In this document: positions 23,378 through 33,279 of the stretch, piece by piece
Layout of the letters: each line of letters opens with the position of its first letter
How positions within the stretch are numbered: position 1 is the stretch's first letter
DNA from: an uncultured Lachnospiraceae bacterium
GTDB taxonomy: Bacteria > Bacillota > Clostridia > Lachnospirales > Anaerotignaceae
Length of the DNA: 57,837 nucleotides
Assembly (NCBI GenBank): GCA_944381395.1
Contig: CALWKY010000086.1
Span: 1 to 57,837, forward strand
Direction of reading: 5' to 3'
Position numbers and translations under genes: made by a program
Notes under the pieces: generated by a model
The model's database searches: none
What the model was told of the DNA's origin: nothing
The model's input: the letters and a program-made list of their open reading frames with translations, nothing else

Positions 23378-25354
23378 ATGACAAATGTAGATAAACTGAC
23401 AGTCAATACCCTGCGTTTTTTGGCAGTGGAAGCCATTCAGAAAGCAAAAAGCGGTCACCCTGGTCTGCCTATGGGTGCCGCTCCCATTGCTTACACTGTT
23501 TGGAAAGAAATGAAGATGAATCCTGCTGATCCCAAGTGGGAAGACAGAGACCGTTTTGTACTTTCCGCTGGTCATGGTTCCGCACTGCTGTATTCTTTGC
23601 TCCATGTATTTGGATTTGGCGTATCAAAGGAAGATCTGGAAAACTTCCGTCAGCTGGATTCTAAGACACCCGGTCATCCTGAGTATGGACATACCGTTGG
23701 AGTAGAAGTAACTACCGGACCTTTGGGTCAGGGCATTGCTAACGCAGTGGGCATGGCACTGGCTGAAACAAGACTGGCGGCAAAGTTTAACACACCGGAG
23801 CATAAAGTAGTAGACCACTACACTTATGTACTGTGCGGTGACGGCTGCTTACAGGAAGGTGTTTCCGGAGAGGCTTCTTCTCTGGCAGGCACTTTAGGAT
23901 TAGAAAAACTGATTCTGTTATATGACAGAAACCAGATCACCATTGAAGGCAGCACTGATTTGGCATTCTCTGAAAATGTAATGAAGCGCTATGAAGCTTA
24001 CGGCTGGCACACTTGTGAAGTCGCTGACGGCAATGATATGGATGCCATCGCAGCAGCTATTGCGGAAGCAAAGGCAAGCCACAAGCCTACTTTGATTCAA
24101 GTGAACACCCAGATCGGTTTTGGTTCTCCCAACAAGCAGGGCAAGGCTTCTGCTCATGGTGAGCCTTTGGGTGATGAGGAAATTAAGCTGACCAAGGAAA
24201 ACTTGGGCTGGCCTTATACAGAAAGTTTCTTTGTTCCGGAAGAAGTAAAGGCAAACATTGCAGCATTGAATGCAGAAAATGCGAAGAAAGAAGCTGCATG
24301 GAAGAATATGATGGCAGACTATGCTGCAAAGTATCCTGAACTGGCGAAGGAATATGAAGCATGGATGCACAACGAAATGACCGTTGATCTGCTGGAAGAT
24401 GAAGACTTTTGGAAAGATGAGGGCAATCTGGCAACCCGCGCCACCTCTGAAAAGGTACTGCAGAAAGTTGCAAAGGCTGTTCCTAACCTGATGGGCGGCA
24501 GTGCGGACTTGGCACCTTCCAATAAGTCTGTGATGAAGGAAAGAGAATATTATTCTCCGGAAAACCGCAACGGTTCCAATATGCACTTTGGCATTCGTGA
24601 GTTTGCCATGACAGCCATTGCCAACGGCATGGCAGTCCATGGCGGTTTAAGACCTTATATTGCCGGATTCTTTGTATTCAGCGATTATATGAAGGCTGGT
24701 CTGCGCATGGAAGCATTGATGGGGCTGCCGGTTATCAGTATTTTGACCCACGACAGCATCGGTGTTGGCGAAGATGGTCCTACTCATCAGCCCATCGAGC
24801 ATCTGGCAATGCTGAGAAGCCTGCCCAACTATACGGTATTCCGCCCTTGTGACACCAGAGAAACGGCAGCGGGCTGGTATGCAGCACTGACCCAGCCTCA
24901 TACACCTACCGCATTGATCCTTTCCAGACAGAACCTGCCCGCTTTGGAAGGTACTGGAAAAGGCGCGCTGAAGGGCGCTTATATTCTGCGGGACTGCGAA
25001 GGCACTCCGGATGTGCTGCTGATGGCAAGCGGCTCTGAAGTAGAGCTGATTTATAAGGCGTATGATGTACTGGCAGAAAAAGGTATTCGTGCAAGAGTCA
25101 TCTCCATGCCTTCCTTTGAACTGTTTGAAGCACAGTCTGCAGCATACAAGGAAAGCGTATTGCCTAAGACAGTACGTGCAAGACTGGCTGTGGAAGCCGC
25201 ATCCGACTTCGGCTGGCACAAGTACGTTGGCTTAGACGGTGATGTACTTTGCATGGAAGGCTTCGGCGCATCTGCGCCGGCAGGCAAGTTGTTTGAAAAG
25301 TACGGCTTTACCGTAGAAAATGTAGTTGCCAAAGCAGAAGCTCTGGTAAAGTAA
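23378..25354 (+). CDS. tkt: Transketolase
   Basis: A 658-residue thiamine-diphosphate enzyme moving two-carbon units between sugar phosphates. Features are [17 protein letters not shown] near residue 27, the ThDP-binding GDG-x-NN-like motif as [19 protein letters not shown] near 155, the pyrimidine domain from about 350 with [19 protein letters not shown] and the catalytic Glu, and [19 protein letters not shown] near 465. Full-length fusion form, not the split type of many Clostridia. It shares a promoter with the transaldolase. Confidence 0.97.
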   Translation: MTNVDKLTVNTLRFLAVEAIQKAKSGHPGLPMGAAPIAYTVWKEMKMNPADPKWEDRDRFVLSAGHGSALLYSLLHVFGFGVSKEDLENFRQLDSKTPGHPEYGHTVGVEVTTGPLGQGIANAVGMALAETRLAAKFNTPEHKVVDHYTYVLCGDGCLQEGVSGEASSLAGTLGLEKLILLYDRNQITIEGSTDLAFSENVMKRYEAYGWHTCEVADGNDMDAIAAAIAEAKASHKPTLIQVNTQIGFGSPNKQGKASAHGEPLGDEEIKLTKENLGWPYTESFFVPEEVKANIAALNAENAKKEAAWKNMMADYAAKYPELAKEYEAWMHNEMTVDLLEDEDFWKDEGNLATRATSEKVLQKVAKAVPNLMGGSADLAPSNKSVMKEREYYSPENRNGSNMHFGIREFAMTAIANGMAVHGGLRPYIAGFFVFSDYMKAGLRMEALMGLPVISILTHDSIGVGEDGPTHQPIEHLAMLRSLPNYTVFRPCDTRETAAGWYAALTQPHTPTALILSRQNLPALEGTGKGALKGAYILRDCEGTPDVLLMASGSEVELIYKAYDVLAEKGIRARVISMPSFELFEAQSAAYKESVLPKTVRARLAVEAASDFGWHKYVGLDGDVLCMEGFGASAPAGKLFEKYGFTVENVVAKAEALVK

Positions 25355-25366
25355 ACAAAATATAGC

Positions 25367-25397
25367 AGCGCCTGCGATTTATTCGCAGGTGCTTTTT
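25367..25397 (+). terminator. Terminator of tal-tkt
   Basis: AGCGCCTGCG pairs with CGCAGGTGCT (ten pairs with one wobble), followed by five T residues. Confidence 0.88.
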
Positions 25398-25418
25398 ATC
25401 AAAAGGAGAAATGGATGT

Positions 25419-25979
25419 ATGCGGGCTTTTATTGCCATTGAATTAGACCCAGCTGTCAAGGAATATTTGTTTGCGCAGGCAAGTACGATAGCCGCTGCTT
25501 GCCGCAGGGGAAACGTGACACCCCAGGAGAATCTGCATTTAACCTTACATTTTTTGGGAGAAATTACACCCGATGATGTGGAAGATGCGGTACAGGCTAT
25601 GTGGGAATGCGCCATTCGCAATCGCCCTTTTTCTCTGACCTTGGATCGGCTGGGACATTTTGACCGGGGCAGAGATGCAGTAATTTGGGCTGGTGTGAAG
25701 AAAGAAAAATATCTGGATCGGCTTTATGAGACATTGGAGCGCAGCTTACAAAAGAATGGTTTTGCCCGGGAGAAGAAAACACTGACGCCCCATATTACTC
25801 TCATGCGGCAGGCGGAAAGTACACGCCCCTTTTCCCAAATACTTTCTAAAATACCGCTGGAGGCACAAACGATACCAGTAACCTCCATTACTTTCATGGA
25901 AAGCATCCGCAGGGGTCCCAAGTTGATTTACCGTCCCATTACAAAAATAGAACTGGGAAATAGCAAAAATAAACAATAA
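25419..25979 (+). CDS. thpR: RNA 2',3'-cyclic phosphodiesterase (2'-5' RNA ligase family)
   Basis: A 186-residue 2H-phosphoesterase opening 2',3'-cyclic phosphate RNA ends. The two HxTx motifs are present: HLTLHFLG near residue 41 and HITLMRQ near 127. The N-terminal RAFIAIELD fits the family start. I choose ATG 25419, eleven bases after AAGGAG; an in-frame ATG 30 bases upstream overlaps the tkt terminator. Confidence 0.92.
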   Translation: MRAFIAIELDPAVKEYLFAQASTIAAACRRGNVTPQENLHLTLHFLGEITPDDVEDAVQAMWECAIRNRPFSLTLDRLGHFDRGRDAVIWAGVKKEKYLDRLYETLERSLQKNGFAREKKTLTPHITLMRQAESTRPFSQILSKIPLEAQTIPVTSITFMESIRRGPKLIYRPITKIELGNSKNKQ

Positions 25980-26018
25980 TTCATTGATTTCATTTTAATA
26001 AAGAATTTTGTTCACTAA

Positions 26019-26063
26019 AAACGCCAAAAAGGAAGAAAAATCTTATTTGGCGTTACTTTTTTG
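26019..26063 (+). terminator. Terminator of thpR
   Basis: AACGCCAAA pairs with TTTGGCGTT, followed by a T-run (26056-26062). Confidence 0.8.
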
Positions 26064-26158
26064 CTTTTTTCTATTGCTTTTTTTGAAAGAAGCGGATAAA
26101 ATGCAATCATTACGGTAATTCATTGGCAAGAGAGCATATTATCCAGAGGAGGAACACC

Positions 26159-26428
26159 ATGAAAAAAGGTATTATTACAGTTTTGGGCAAGGATCAGGTA
26201 GGCATCATTGCCAAAGTTTGTACACTGCTGTTACAGTATAACGTAAATGTATTGGATATTTCCCAGACCGTATTGGATGGTTATTTCCATATGATTATGG
26301 TGGTAGATCTGACCAATCAGACAGAAAATACCAACCTGCACACTGCACTGAATGAACTGGGCGAAACATTAGGACTGGAAATGCGGTTGCAGTTAGCTGA
26401 AATTTTTGATGCAATGCATCACATTTAA
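26159..26428 (+). CDS. ACT domain protein (UPF0237)
   Basis: An 89-residue single ACT domain: [19 protein letters not shown] with the ligand-site Gly at the strand-helix junction, then [19 protein letters not shown]. Such proteins bind small ligands, often amino acids. It is followed 20 bases later by the UPF0210 gene. This pairing is conserved in Firmicutes and suggests that the ACT protein regulates the partner. Start ATG 26159 follows AGAGGAGGAACACC. Confidence 0.92.
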   Translation: MKKGIITVLGKDQVGIIAKVCTLLLQYNVNVLDISQTVLDGYFHMIMVVDLTNQTENTNLHTALNELGETLGLEMRLQLAEIFDAMHHI

Positions 26429-26448
26429 GGAAAGGAGGTCCTATTTGC

Positions 26449-27807
26449 ATGATTACCAGAAATGAGATCATGGAAACCAATCGCATGATCAAAGAAGCAA
26501 ATCTGGATGTCCGTACCATTACCATGGGCATCAGTCTGTTAGACTGCGCAGATGCGGATGTAGACAAATTTAATGAAAATATTTATCGTAAGATTACGAC
26601 CTATGCGAAAGATTTGGTAAAGGTTGGCGATGAACTGGCGGAAGAATATGGTATTCCCGTTGTAAATAAGCGTATTTCTGTTACACCCATTGCCATTGCG
26701 GCAGCAGGCTGCCAGACAGATTCTTATGTGAGCATTGCCCAGACACTGGATCGTGCGGCGAAAGATGTGGGGGTAAACTTCATTGGCGGTTTTTCCGCAC
26801 TGGTGCACAAAGGCATGACACCTTCCGACAAAATCCTCATTGATTCTATTCCCGAAGCACTGGCAGTGACAGAGCGTGTTTGCGCTTCTGTCAATGTAGG
26901 TACTTCCCGCAACGGTCTGAACATGGATGCGGTGAAGAAAATGGGCGAGATTATTCGCCAGACCGCAGAAGCAAGCAAAGATAACGGCTGTATCGGCTGC
27001 GCGAAACTGGTGGTTTTCTGCAATGCGGTAGAGGACAACCCCTTTATGGCAGGCGCATTTCACGGCGTGGGCGAAGGCGACGCTGCCATCAATGTCGGCG
27101 TCAGCGGTCCCGGTGTAGTAAAGAAAGCACTGGAAGAAGTACGTGGCGCGGATTTTGAAACCCTTTGCGAGACAGTGAAGCGGACTGCTTTCAAAATTAC
27201 CCGTGTTGGTCAGCTGGTTGCGCAGGCAGCCGCAAAAGAACTGGGGGTTCCTTTTGGCATCATTGACCTGTCTTTGGCTCCTACTCCCGCAGTAGGTGAC
27301 TCTATTGCTGAGATTTTCCAGGAAATGGGGCTGGAAGAACCTGGTGCGCCTGGTACCACCGCGGCATTGGCGATGCTCAATGACAACGTAAAGAAAGGCG
27401 GCGTTATGGCGTCTTCTTATGTAGGCGGTTTAAGCGGTGCGTTTATTCCTGTCAGCGAGGACCATGGAATGATCGAAGCTGTAGAGAAAGGTGCTTTGAC
27501 GCTGGAAAAACTGGAAGCTATGACTTGTGTCTGCTCTGTAGGTTTGGATATGATTGCGGTACCTGGTGATACTTCTGCCGCAACCCTGTCCGGTATCATT
27601 GCCGATGAGGCTGCCATTGGTATGATTAACAGCAAGACAACAGCTGTCCGTATCATTCCTGTCATTGGCAAGCAGATAGGGGATGATGTGGAATTTGGCG
27701 GTCTGTTGGGGCATGCCCCCATTATGCCGGTAAACGGTTACAGCTGTGAGAAGTTCATTGCCCGTGGCGGCAGAATTCCTGCACCTATTCACAGCTTTAA
27801 AAACTAA
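26449..27807 (+). CDS. PFL family protein (UPF0210/DUF711)
   Basis: A 452-residue protein of the UPF0210 family, related in fold to pyruvate formate-lyase-type barrels but without a glycyl-radical motif; reaction unknown. Conserved pieces are [16 protein letters not shown] near residue 20, [14 protein letters not shown] near 110, [13 protein letters not shown] near 215, [14 protein letters not shown] near 275 and [17 protein letters not shown] near 320. It is encoded directly behind the ACT protein and translated from GGAAAGGAGG. Confidence 0.93.
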   Translation: MITRNEIMETNRMIKEANLDVRTITMGISLLDCADADVDKFNENIYRKITTYAKDLVKVGDELAEEYGIPVVNKRISVTPIAIAAAGCQTDSYVSIAQTLDRAAKDVGVNFIGGFSALVHKGMTPSDKILIDSIPEALAVTERVCASVNVGTSRNGLNMDAVKKMGEIIRQTAEASKDNGCIGCAKLVVFCNAVEDNPFMAGAFHGVGEGDAAINVGVSGPGVVKKALEEVRGADFETLCETVKRTAFKITRVGQLVAQAAAKELGVPFGIIDLSLAPTPAVGDSIAEIFQEMGLEEPGAPGTTAALAMLNDNVKKGGVMASSYVGGLSGAFIPVSEDHGMIEAVEKGALTLEKLEAMTCVCSVGLDMIAVPGDTSAATLSGIIADEAAIGMINSKTTAVRIIPVIGKQIGDDVEFGGLLGHAPIMPVNGYSCEKFIARGGRIPAPIHSFKN

Positions 27808-27837
27808 ATTCTTACTATTATATTGATATTGCAATAT

Positions 27838-27887
27838 ATGCCGTCTGCACCATGGAAGTTTCTGTGGTGTGGACGGCATCTTTGTTT
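27838..27887 (+). terminator. Terminator of the ACT-UPF0210 unit
   Basis: A 15-bp stem, ATGCCGTCTGCACCA with TGGTGTGGACGGCAT (two wobbles), then CTTTGTTT. Its last bases overlap the next -35 box. Confidence 0.85.
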
Positions 27888-27914
27888 GACGGAAAAGTGA
27901 GGCGATGATATAAT
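27886..27914 (+). promoter_or_regulatory. Sigma-A promoter of the alpha-hydroxy-acid dehydrogenase gene
   Basis: TTGACG (27886-27891), 17-base spacer, TATAAT (27909-27914). Leader about 100 bases. Confidence 0.8.
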
Positions 27915-28019
27915 GTAAGCATATGATTTGCCTTAAAACATACTTTGGGGCGGAGTTTTGGAAACATATCTTGGTATCTTGTTTTCTGGAAACGTTTGAC
28001 TAAAGGAGGCGTTTTTCAC

Positions 28020-29039
28020 ATGACTTATGAAGAAGTGCTGCAGGCTGCTAAGGGACAAATGGGTCCTTACTGCAAGCAATGTCCTGTCTGCAATGGGCTG
28101 GCTTGTAAAAACACGATGCCCGGTCCCGGCGCCAAGGGGTTAGGCAGCGGTTTTATCCGTAACTACGCAAAATGGCAGGAAGTTTTTGTGAATATGGATA
28201 CCATTTGCGAAAACCGTCCCGTAGACACTGCCTTTCATTTGTTTGACAGAACTTTTGATCTGCCTATTTTTGCAGCACCCATTGGCGCTATGAAACTGCA
28301 TTATGGTGATAAATATTCCGATCTGGAGTACAATGAAATTTTAGTAAGGGCTTGTGCGGAAAATGGTATTGCTGCATTTACCGGGGATGGTACAGACAGT
28401 ACTGTTTTTAAAGCAGCTTGTCAGGCAGTGGAAAAAGCCGGCGGCATGGGTGTGCCTACGGTAAAGCCTTGGAATATAGAATTGGTGAAAGAAAAAATTG
28501 ATTTGGCAAAAGCAGCCGGCGCCATGATGATTGCCATGGACGTAGATGCAGCTGGTTTGCCTTTCTTGCAGAACTTAACTCCTCCTGCTGGCAGCAAGAC
28601 TGTGGAGGAATTAAAAGAAATCATTTCTTACGCAGGCATTCCTTTCATCCTCAAAGGAATCATGACTGTAAAGGGTGCGAAAAAAGCATTGGAAGCTGGC
28701 GCTTCCGCCATTGTAGTTTCTAACCACGGTGGCCGTGTACAGGATCAGTGCCCGGCAACGGCAGAAGTACTGCCGGAAATCGCCGCGGCAGTGGGCGGCA
28801 AGATAACTATTTTAGCAGATGGCGGCATTCGTTCCGGTGTGGATGTATTTAAGGCATTGGCATTGGGCGCAGACGGTGTACTTATTGGCAGACCTTTCGT
28901 AACCATGGTTTATGGCGGTGCAGAAGAAGGCGTTGCCGCGTATGTGAAGAAGCTGGGTACAGAGCTGAAAGATACCATGGCAATGTGCGGGGTACATTCT
29001 TTGGCGGAGATCAACGGCGACTGTGTCAGAAAGATGTAA
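28020..29039 (+). CDS. FMN-dependent alpha-hydroxy-acid oxidising protein
   Basis: A 339-residue TIM-barrel flavoprotein of the lactate/glycolate oxidase superfamily. The FMN phosphate and substrate motifs are IVVSNHGGRVQDQ (catalytic His-Gly-Gly-Arg) near residue 237 and ITILADGGIRSGVDVFKALALGAD, quoted in part as LADGGIRSG, near 264, then VLIGRPF. The N-terminus is unusual: CKQCPVCNGLACKNTMPG, four Cys in 13 residues, not found in classical lactate oxidases and possibly a metal or Fe-S site. In an anaerobe it is more likely a dehydrogenase than an oxidase. ATG 28020 follows AAAGGAGGCG. Confidence 0.88.
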   Translation: MTYEEVLQAAKGQMGPYCKQCPVCNGLACKNTMPGPGAKGLGSGFIRNYAKWQEVFVNMDTICENRPVDTAFHLFDRTFDLPIFAAPIGAMKLHYGDKYSDLEYNEILVRACAENGIAAFTGDGTDSTVFKAACQAVEKAGGMGVPTVKPWNIELVKEKIDLAKAAGAMMIAMDVDAAGLPFLQNLTPPAGSKTVEELKEIISYAGIPFILKGIMTVKGAKKALEAGASAIVVSNHGGRVQDQCPATAEVLPEIAAAVGGKITILADGGIRSGVDVFKALALGADGVLIGRPFVTMVYGGAEEGVAAYVKKLGTELKDTMAMCGVHSLAEINGDCVRKM

Positions 29040-29051
29040 AACGTTTGAAAA

Positions 29052-29092
29052 ACGGGCGGGCATCCTTGCAACAGGGTGCTGCCCTGTTTTTT
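29052..29092 (+). terminator. Terminator of the alpha-hydroxy-acid dehydrogenase gene
   Basis: Imperfect GC-rich hairpin (GGGC...GCCC, GGGCA/TGCCC alternatives) followed by six T residues. Confidence 0.7.
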
Positions 29093-29231
29093 ATGTACGA
29101 AAATTTGTGCAAAAAATAGAATTTTTTTCGCAGAAAAAACAGGTTTTGCTTTTCTCTTTGTAAAATAGCATTTTTTGTTATGCAATTTGTTTAAAATACA
29201 TGCAGAGAAACCGCAAAAAATTCATGAATAA

Positions 29232-29249
29232 TTTAAGAAATTTCTTAAA
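29232..29249. promoter_or_regulatory. Perfect 18-bp AT-rich palindrome upstream of the S10 promoter
   Basis: TTTAAGAAATTTCTTAAA ends 18 bases before the -35 box of the S10 operon promoter. It could be an UP-like element or a protein site. The stretch 29093-29231 is AT-rich and shows nothing else. Confidence 0.4.
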
Positions 29250-29267
29250 AAAAAACAGAAAAAGCCC

Positions 29268-29296
29268 TTGCAATCCAAGGAAAATTCCGATATAAT
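29268..29296 (+). promoter_or_regulatory. Main promoter of the S10-spc-alpha cluster
   Basis: TTGCAA (29268-29273), 17-base spacer, TATAAT (29291-29296). No other equally good promoter is seen until rplQ ends. Confidence 0.85.
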
Positions 29297-29302
29297 AGCT
29301 GT

Positions 29303-29554
29303 TGTTGTGACATAGAGTGTTGATCCGGGAGGTTGCTGAAACCTGAAGAATCAAAGGTTTCAGGTTTTTCCGGGGAGCGATGTCCAGTTCAAGAAACCGG
29401 GCGACAAGGTCACTGTACTGAATATTAGGGAGATGCTGCCCTTCGACAAGGCAGTTTTTGTGTCCGAACGTTGCCGGACACACCCGGATAAGTTGTGCAG
29501 TCACCACTTGTCGTACTGAAACATTATTAGTGCGAAAAGGAGGGGACTTTTTTT
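29303..29554 (+). ncRNA. Structured 5' leader of the S10 operon
   Basis: About 250 bases of leader. A 9-bp hairpin AAACCTGAA/TTCAGGTTT (29339-29367) ends in T-rich sequence and competes with an alternative GAAACCT/AGGTTTC pairing that shares its left arm, as in attenuators. A second hairpin GTGTCCG/CGGACAC lies at 29460-29481. The segments ACTGTACTGAATATTAG and CGTACTGAAACATTATTAG form a partial direct repeat. In E. coli the S10 leader is the target of L4; whether this unrelated leader serves the same purpose is inference. Confidence 0.5.
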
Positions 29555-29869
29555 ATGGCTAACCAGAAAATCAGAATCAGTCTCAAGTCTTACGATCACA
29601 AGTTGATCGACCAGTCCGCGGCTCAGATCATTGAGACCGCAAAGAAAACCGGTGCACAGATCAGTGGACCGATCCCGCTTCCTACTAAGAAGGAAGTTGT
29701 TACTATCATCAGAGCCGTTCACAAGTACAAAGATTCCAGAGAACAGTTCGAAATGAGAACCCACAAGAGACTGATTGATATTCTCAATTCCAACGCTAAG
29801 ACCGCAGACGCGCTGAGCCGTTTGGATCTGCCCGCTGGTGTGGATATCACCTTGAAGGTTATGAAGTAA
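29555..29869 (+). CDS. rpsJ: 30S ribosomal protein S10
   Basis: A 104-residue S10, a 30S head protein (and NusB partner in antitermination in other bacteria). Typical [18 protein letters not shown] start and SPxxxLPAGVDI-like end ([15 protein letters not shown]). First gene of the cluster, ribosome-binding site AAAGGAGGGG. A 141-base non-coding gap to rplC follows and shows no clear terminator. Confidence 0.98.
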   Translation: MANQKIRISLKSYDHKLIDQSAAQIIETAKKTGAQISGPIPLPTKKEVVTIIRAVHKYKDSREQFEMRTHKRLIDILNSNAKTADALSRLDLPAGVDITLKVMK

Positions 29870-30010
29870 GGAAAAAAGTCAAAACAACAAAACAAATTCG
29901 GTTTTAATATAAGATACACGTTAGAATGACTGACAACTCTTATATGAAACCAGAATGATCTCCTCAACATGAGGCGATCCGCTGTGGAAAAATTTAGGAG
30001 GTGCGACAGC

Positions 30011-30640
30011 ATGAAAAAGGCGATTATCGCTAAGAAGATCGGTATGACTCAGGTGTTTACCGAAAATGGTACACTGGTACCGGTAACCGTTCTTGAAGCA
30101 GGTCCTTGCGTAGTAATCCAGAAAAAGACAATGGAAAATGATGGATACGAAGCAATCCAGGTCGGCTTCATGGACGCAAAAGCAAAACAGGTAACAAAAC
30201 CCGAACAGGGTCACTTCGCAAAAGCAGGTGTTGCTGCGAAGAAGGTTGTAAAGGAATTCAGACTGGAAGATGCAAGTGCTTACGAAGTAGGCGCTGAAAT
30301 CAAGGCTGATGTATTTGCAGCTGGTGAAAAGGTTGACGCAAGCGGTGTTTCCAAAGGTAAAGGTTTCCAGAGCACCATCAAGAGATACAACGCGCAGAGA
30401 GGTCCTATGGGCCATGGTTCCAAGTCTCACAGAGTAACCGGTTCTATGGGTACTTCCGCTACTCCCAGCCGTGTTAAGAAGGGCAAGAGAATGCCTGGTC
30501 ACATGGGCAGTGTGAAAGTAACTATCCAGAATCTGGAAATCGTTCGTGCAGATGCAGAAAAGAATCTGCTTCTGATTAAGGGCGCTGTACCCGGTCCCAA
30601 GGGTGCTGTTCTGGTTATCAAAAACAGCGTAAAGGCTTGA
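30011..30640 (+). CDS. rplC: 50S ribosomal protein L3
   Basis: A 209-residue L3, an early assembly protein near the peptidyl-transferase centre. The signature loop [20 protein letters not shown] spans about residues 118-137, and the start is [13 protein letters not shown]. An upstream in-frame ATG (29969) adds a non-homologous extension; ATG 30011 follows TAGGAGGTGCGACAGC and is chosen. Confidence 0.98.
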   Translation: MKKAIIAKKIGMTQVFTENGTLVPVTVLEAGPCVVIQKKTMENDGYEAIQVGFMDAKAKQVTKPEQGHFAKAGVAAKKVVKEFRLEDASAYEVGAEIKADVFAAGEKVDASGVSKGKGFQSTIKRYNAQRGPMGHGSKSHRVTGSMGTSATPSRVKKGKRMPGHMGSVKVTIQNLEIVRADAEKNLLLIKGAVPGPKGAVLVIKNSVKA

Positions 30641-30667
30641 TAAACTTTACGAAAGGAGGAAACTAAC

Positions 30668-31288
30668 ATGGCAAATGTTGCAGTATTCAACATGAATGGC
30701 GAACAGGTAGGTTCCATCGAACTGAATGACGCTATTTTCGGTATAGAAGCAAATGAACACGTAATGCACCTGGCAGTTGTTCAGTATCTGGCTAACCAGA
30801 GACAGGGCACTCAGAGTGCAAAGACCCGCTCCGAAGTACGCGGCGGCGGCAGAAAGCCTTTCAGACAGAAAGGTACTGGCAGAGCAAGACAGGGTTCCAT
30901 CCGTTCTCCTCAGTGGGTTGGCGGCGGCGTAGTATTCGCTCCCAAGCCCAGAGATTATTCCTTCAAGCTGAACAAGAAGGTAAAGAGACTGGCTCTGCAG
31001 TCTGCGCTGTCTACTAAGGTAGCAGAAGGCAAGATCATCGTAATGGATGAACTGACAATGGCAGAAGCAAAGACCAAGGCTATGGTTCAGGTACTGGCTA
31101 ACATCAAGTGCGGCAAGGCTTTGATCGTAACCGACGGCGACAATCAGAATGTAGTGCTTTCCGCAAGAAACATTCCTGATGTAAAGACCGCTTCTGTAAA
31201 CACCATCAATGTATATGACCTGCTGAAGTACAACACTTTGGTTGTTACGAAGGATGCAGTAGCAAAGATTGAGGAGGTATACGCATAA
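30668..31288 (+). CDS. rplD: 50S ribosomal protein L4
   Basis: A 206-residue L4 with the extended exit-tunnel loop near residues 55-95: [19 protein letters not shown] then [15 protein letters not shown]. In some bacteria L4 represses its own operon by binding the S10 leader. It overlaps rplW by one base (TAATG). Confidence 0.98.
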   Translation: MANVAVFNMNGEQVGSIELNDAIFGIEANEHVMHLAVVQYLANQRQGTQSAKTRSEVRGGGRKPFRQKGTGRARQGSIRSPQWVGGGVVFAPKPRDYSFKLNKKVKRLALQSALSTKVAEGKIIVMDELTMAEAKTKAMVQVLANIKCGKALIVTDGDNQNVVLSARNIPDVKTASVNTINVYDLLKYNTLVVTKDAVAKIEEVYA

Positions 31289-31587
31289 TGGCTGATCTGA
31301 AATATTATGACGTAATCGTCCGTCCCGTAATTACAGAGCAGAGCATGGCTGTTCTGGACGAAAAGAAATATACCTTTATCGTTCGCCCTCAGGCAACTAA
31401 GGCGCAGGTAAAGGAAGCTGTTGAAAAGATGTTTGACGGTGCAAAGGTTGCTTCCGTAAATACCATGAACTACAGCGGCAAGCCTAAAAGAAGAGGCATG
31501 ATCTACGGCAAGACTGCGAAATACAAGAAGGCAGTTGTAAAGCTGGCTGCTGACAGCAAAGACATCGAAATCTTCCAGGGTATGTAA
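31288..31587 (+). CDS. rplW: 50S ribosomal protein L23
   Basis: A 99-residue L23, located at the tunnel exit where SRP and trigger factor dock. YYDVIVRPVITEQSM opens the protein, and YSGKPKRRGMIYGKTAKYKKA near 62-80 is the rRNA-binding tail (quoted in part). Coupled to rplD by the TAATG overlap. Confidence 0.97.
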   Translation: MADLKYYDVIVRPVITEQSMAVLDEKKYTFIVRPQATKAQVKEAVEKMFDGAKVASVNTMNYSGKPKRRGMIYGKTAKYKKAVVKLAADSKDIEIFQGM

Positions 31588-31673
31588 TCCGAAAGAAGAA
31601 ATAAACTTTTTGAAAACGAGAAACACGCGGCAACGCGTAGACTGATAAGTAAATCGAAAGGAGTGCGAAAAAG

Positions 31674-32504
31674 ATGGCAATCAAGAGATATAAGCCTTAT
31701 ACACCATCCAGAAGACACATGACTGTGTCCGCATTTGATGAAATCACAAAGTCTGCTCCTGAAAAATCTTTGGTGGTACACCTGAAGAAGAATTCCGGCA
31801 GAAACAACCAGGGTAAGATCACTGTTCGCCACAAAGGCGGCGGCGCAGCGATCAAGTATAGACTGGTTGACTTTAAGAGAAATAAAGATGGTATTCCCGC
31901 AACTGTTAAAGCGGTAGAATACGATCCCAACAGAACCGCTAACATCGCACTGATTGTTTATGCTGACGGTACCAAGAGCTACATTCTGGCTCCTGTAGGG
32001 CTGAAGGTTGGCGACAAGGTTATGAACGGTCCTGAAGCCGAAGTAAAAGTTGGTAATGCACTGCCTATGAGCATGATCCCTGTTGGCGCAAACATCCACA
32101 ATATCGAAATGAAGCCTGGTAAGGGCGCACAGCTGGTTCGTGCCGCTGGCAACGTAGCTCAGCTGATGGCTAAGGAAGGCAAGTATGCAACCGTTAAGCT
32201 GCCCTCCGGTGAAATGAGACTGCTGCCTATCGAATGCAGAGCAACCATTGGTCAGGTTGGTAACCTGGATCATGAACTGGTTCACATTGGTAAAGCCGGC
32301 AGAACCCGTCACATGGGCATCAGACCTACTGTAAGAGGTTCCGTAATGAACCCCAACGATCACCCTCATGGTGGTGGTGAAGGTAGAGCACCCATCGGTC
32401 GTCCTTCTCCTATGACTCCTTGGGGCAAGCCTGCAATGGGTTATAAGACAAGAAATAAACATAAAGCTTCCAATAAGATGATCATCCGTCGTAGAAACGG
32501 CTAA
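31674..32504 (+). CDS. rplB: 50S ribosomal protein L2
   Basis: A 276-residue L2 needed for subunit association and peptidyl-transferase activity. It has the OB and SH3-like domains (about 40-200) and the C-terminal [20 protein letters not shown] stretch with the invariant His near residue 229. Preceded by GAAAGGAGTGCG. Confidence 0.98.
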   Translation: MAIKRYKPYTPSRRHMTVSAFDEITKSAPEKSLVVHLKKNSGRNNQGKITVRHKGGGAAIKYRLVDFKRNKDGIPATVKAVEYDPNRTANIALIVYADGTKSYILAPVGLKVGDKVMNGPEAEVKVGNALPMSMIPVGANIHNIEMKPGKGAQLVRAAGNVAQLMAKEGKYATVKLPSGEMRLLPIECRATIGQVGNLDHELVHIGKAGRTRHMGIRPTVRGSVMNPNDHPHGGGEGRAPIGRPSPMTPWGKPAMGYKTRNKHKASNKMIIRRRNG

Positions 32505-32562
32505 TTCATCTGATTGTTATCGATAAGTGCCTCGGGCACGAAGAACTGAAGGAGGATTTAAC

Positions 32563-32847
32563 ATGAGCAGATCACTCAAAAAAGGTCCTTTCGCTGATGA
32601 TCATCTGCTGAAGAAGATCGACGCTATGAACGCAGCTGGCGAAAAGACAGTTATTAAAACATGGTCTCGCCGTTCTACTATCTACCCCGATATGATCGGT
32701 CACACCATCGCAGTTTATGACGGCAGAAGACATGTGCCTGTATATATTACCGAAGATATGGTTGGACACAAGCTGGGCGAGTTCGCTTTGACCAGAACTT
32801 ACAGAGGCCACGGTAAGGACGCAGAAAAGAAATCTAGAGTACGCTGA
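32563..32847 (+). CDS. rpsS: 30S ribosomal protein S19
   Basis: A 94-residue S19 of the 30S head: [17 protein letters not shown] at the start and [16 protein letters not shown] near 67-82. A longer in-frame start at 32527 is rejected because GGAGG lies directly before ATG 32563. A small GTGCC/GGCAC hairpin precedes the ribosome-binding site. Confidence 0.98.
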   Translation: MSRSLKKGPFADDHLLKKIDAMNAAGEKTVIKTWSRRSTIYPDMIGHTIAVYDGRRHVPVYITEDMVGHKLGEFALTRTYRGHGKDAEKKSRVR

Positions 32848-32878
32848 TAAATTTTGACTGAAAGGAGGTTTCATTCTC

Positions 32879-33268
32879 ATGGCAAAGGGACATAGAAGCC
32901 AGGTAAAGAAAGAAAGAAACATTGCAACACAAGAAAAGAGACCCCACGCAACTGCAAAATATGTCGGCATCCCCGCTTCCAAGGCAAAGATCGTTCTGGA
33001 TCAGATTAAGGGCAAGGATGTTGTAACCGCAGCAGCGTTGTTGACTTATTCCCCCAGAGTTGCTTCCGATATTATTGCGAAGGTTCTGAAAAGTGCAGTA
33101 GCAAACGCAGAAAATAACATGGGTATGGACAAGAGCAAGCTTTTCGTTGAGGAGGTCGTAGCTGACCAGGGTCCTACAATGAAGAGAGTACGCCCCAGAG
33201 CACAGGGCAGAGCTTACCGGATCCTGAAGAGATCCTGCCATATTTCCATCGTTCTGAACGAGAGATAA
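32879..33268 (+). CDS. rplV: 50S ribosomal protein L22
   Basis: A 129-residue L22 lining the exit tunnel. ASKAKIVLDQIKGKDVVTA near 36 and the beta-hairpin loop KRVRPRAQGRAYRILKR near 102. The N-terminal 20 residues (KGHRSQVKKERNIATQEKR) are a basic extension beyond the usual core. Confidence 0.97.
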   Translation: MAKGHRSQVKKERNIATQEKRPHATAKYVGIPASKAKIVLDQIKGKDVVTAAALLTYSPRVASDIIAKVLKSAVANAENNMGMDKSKLFVEEVVADQGPTMKRVRPRAQGRAYRILKRSCHISIVLNER

Positions 33269-33279
33269 GGAGGTAAAAC

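Noticed and set aside
29178..29507. 109-codon minus-strand ORF in the S10 leader
   Set aside because: Covers the operon promoter and leader hairpins; AT-driven Phe/Leu/Lys content.
31503..32462. 319-codon minus-strand ORF opposite rplB
   Set aside because: Shadow of the rplB reading frame; no homology-like features and no start signals.
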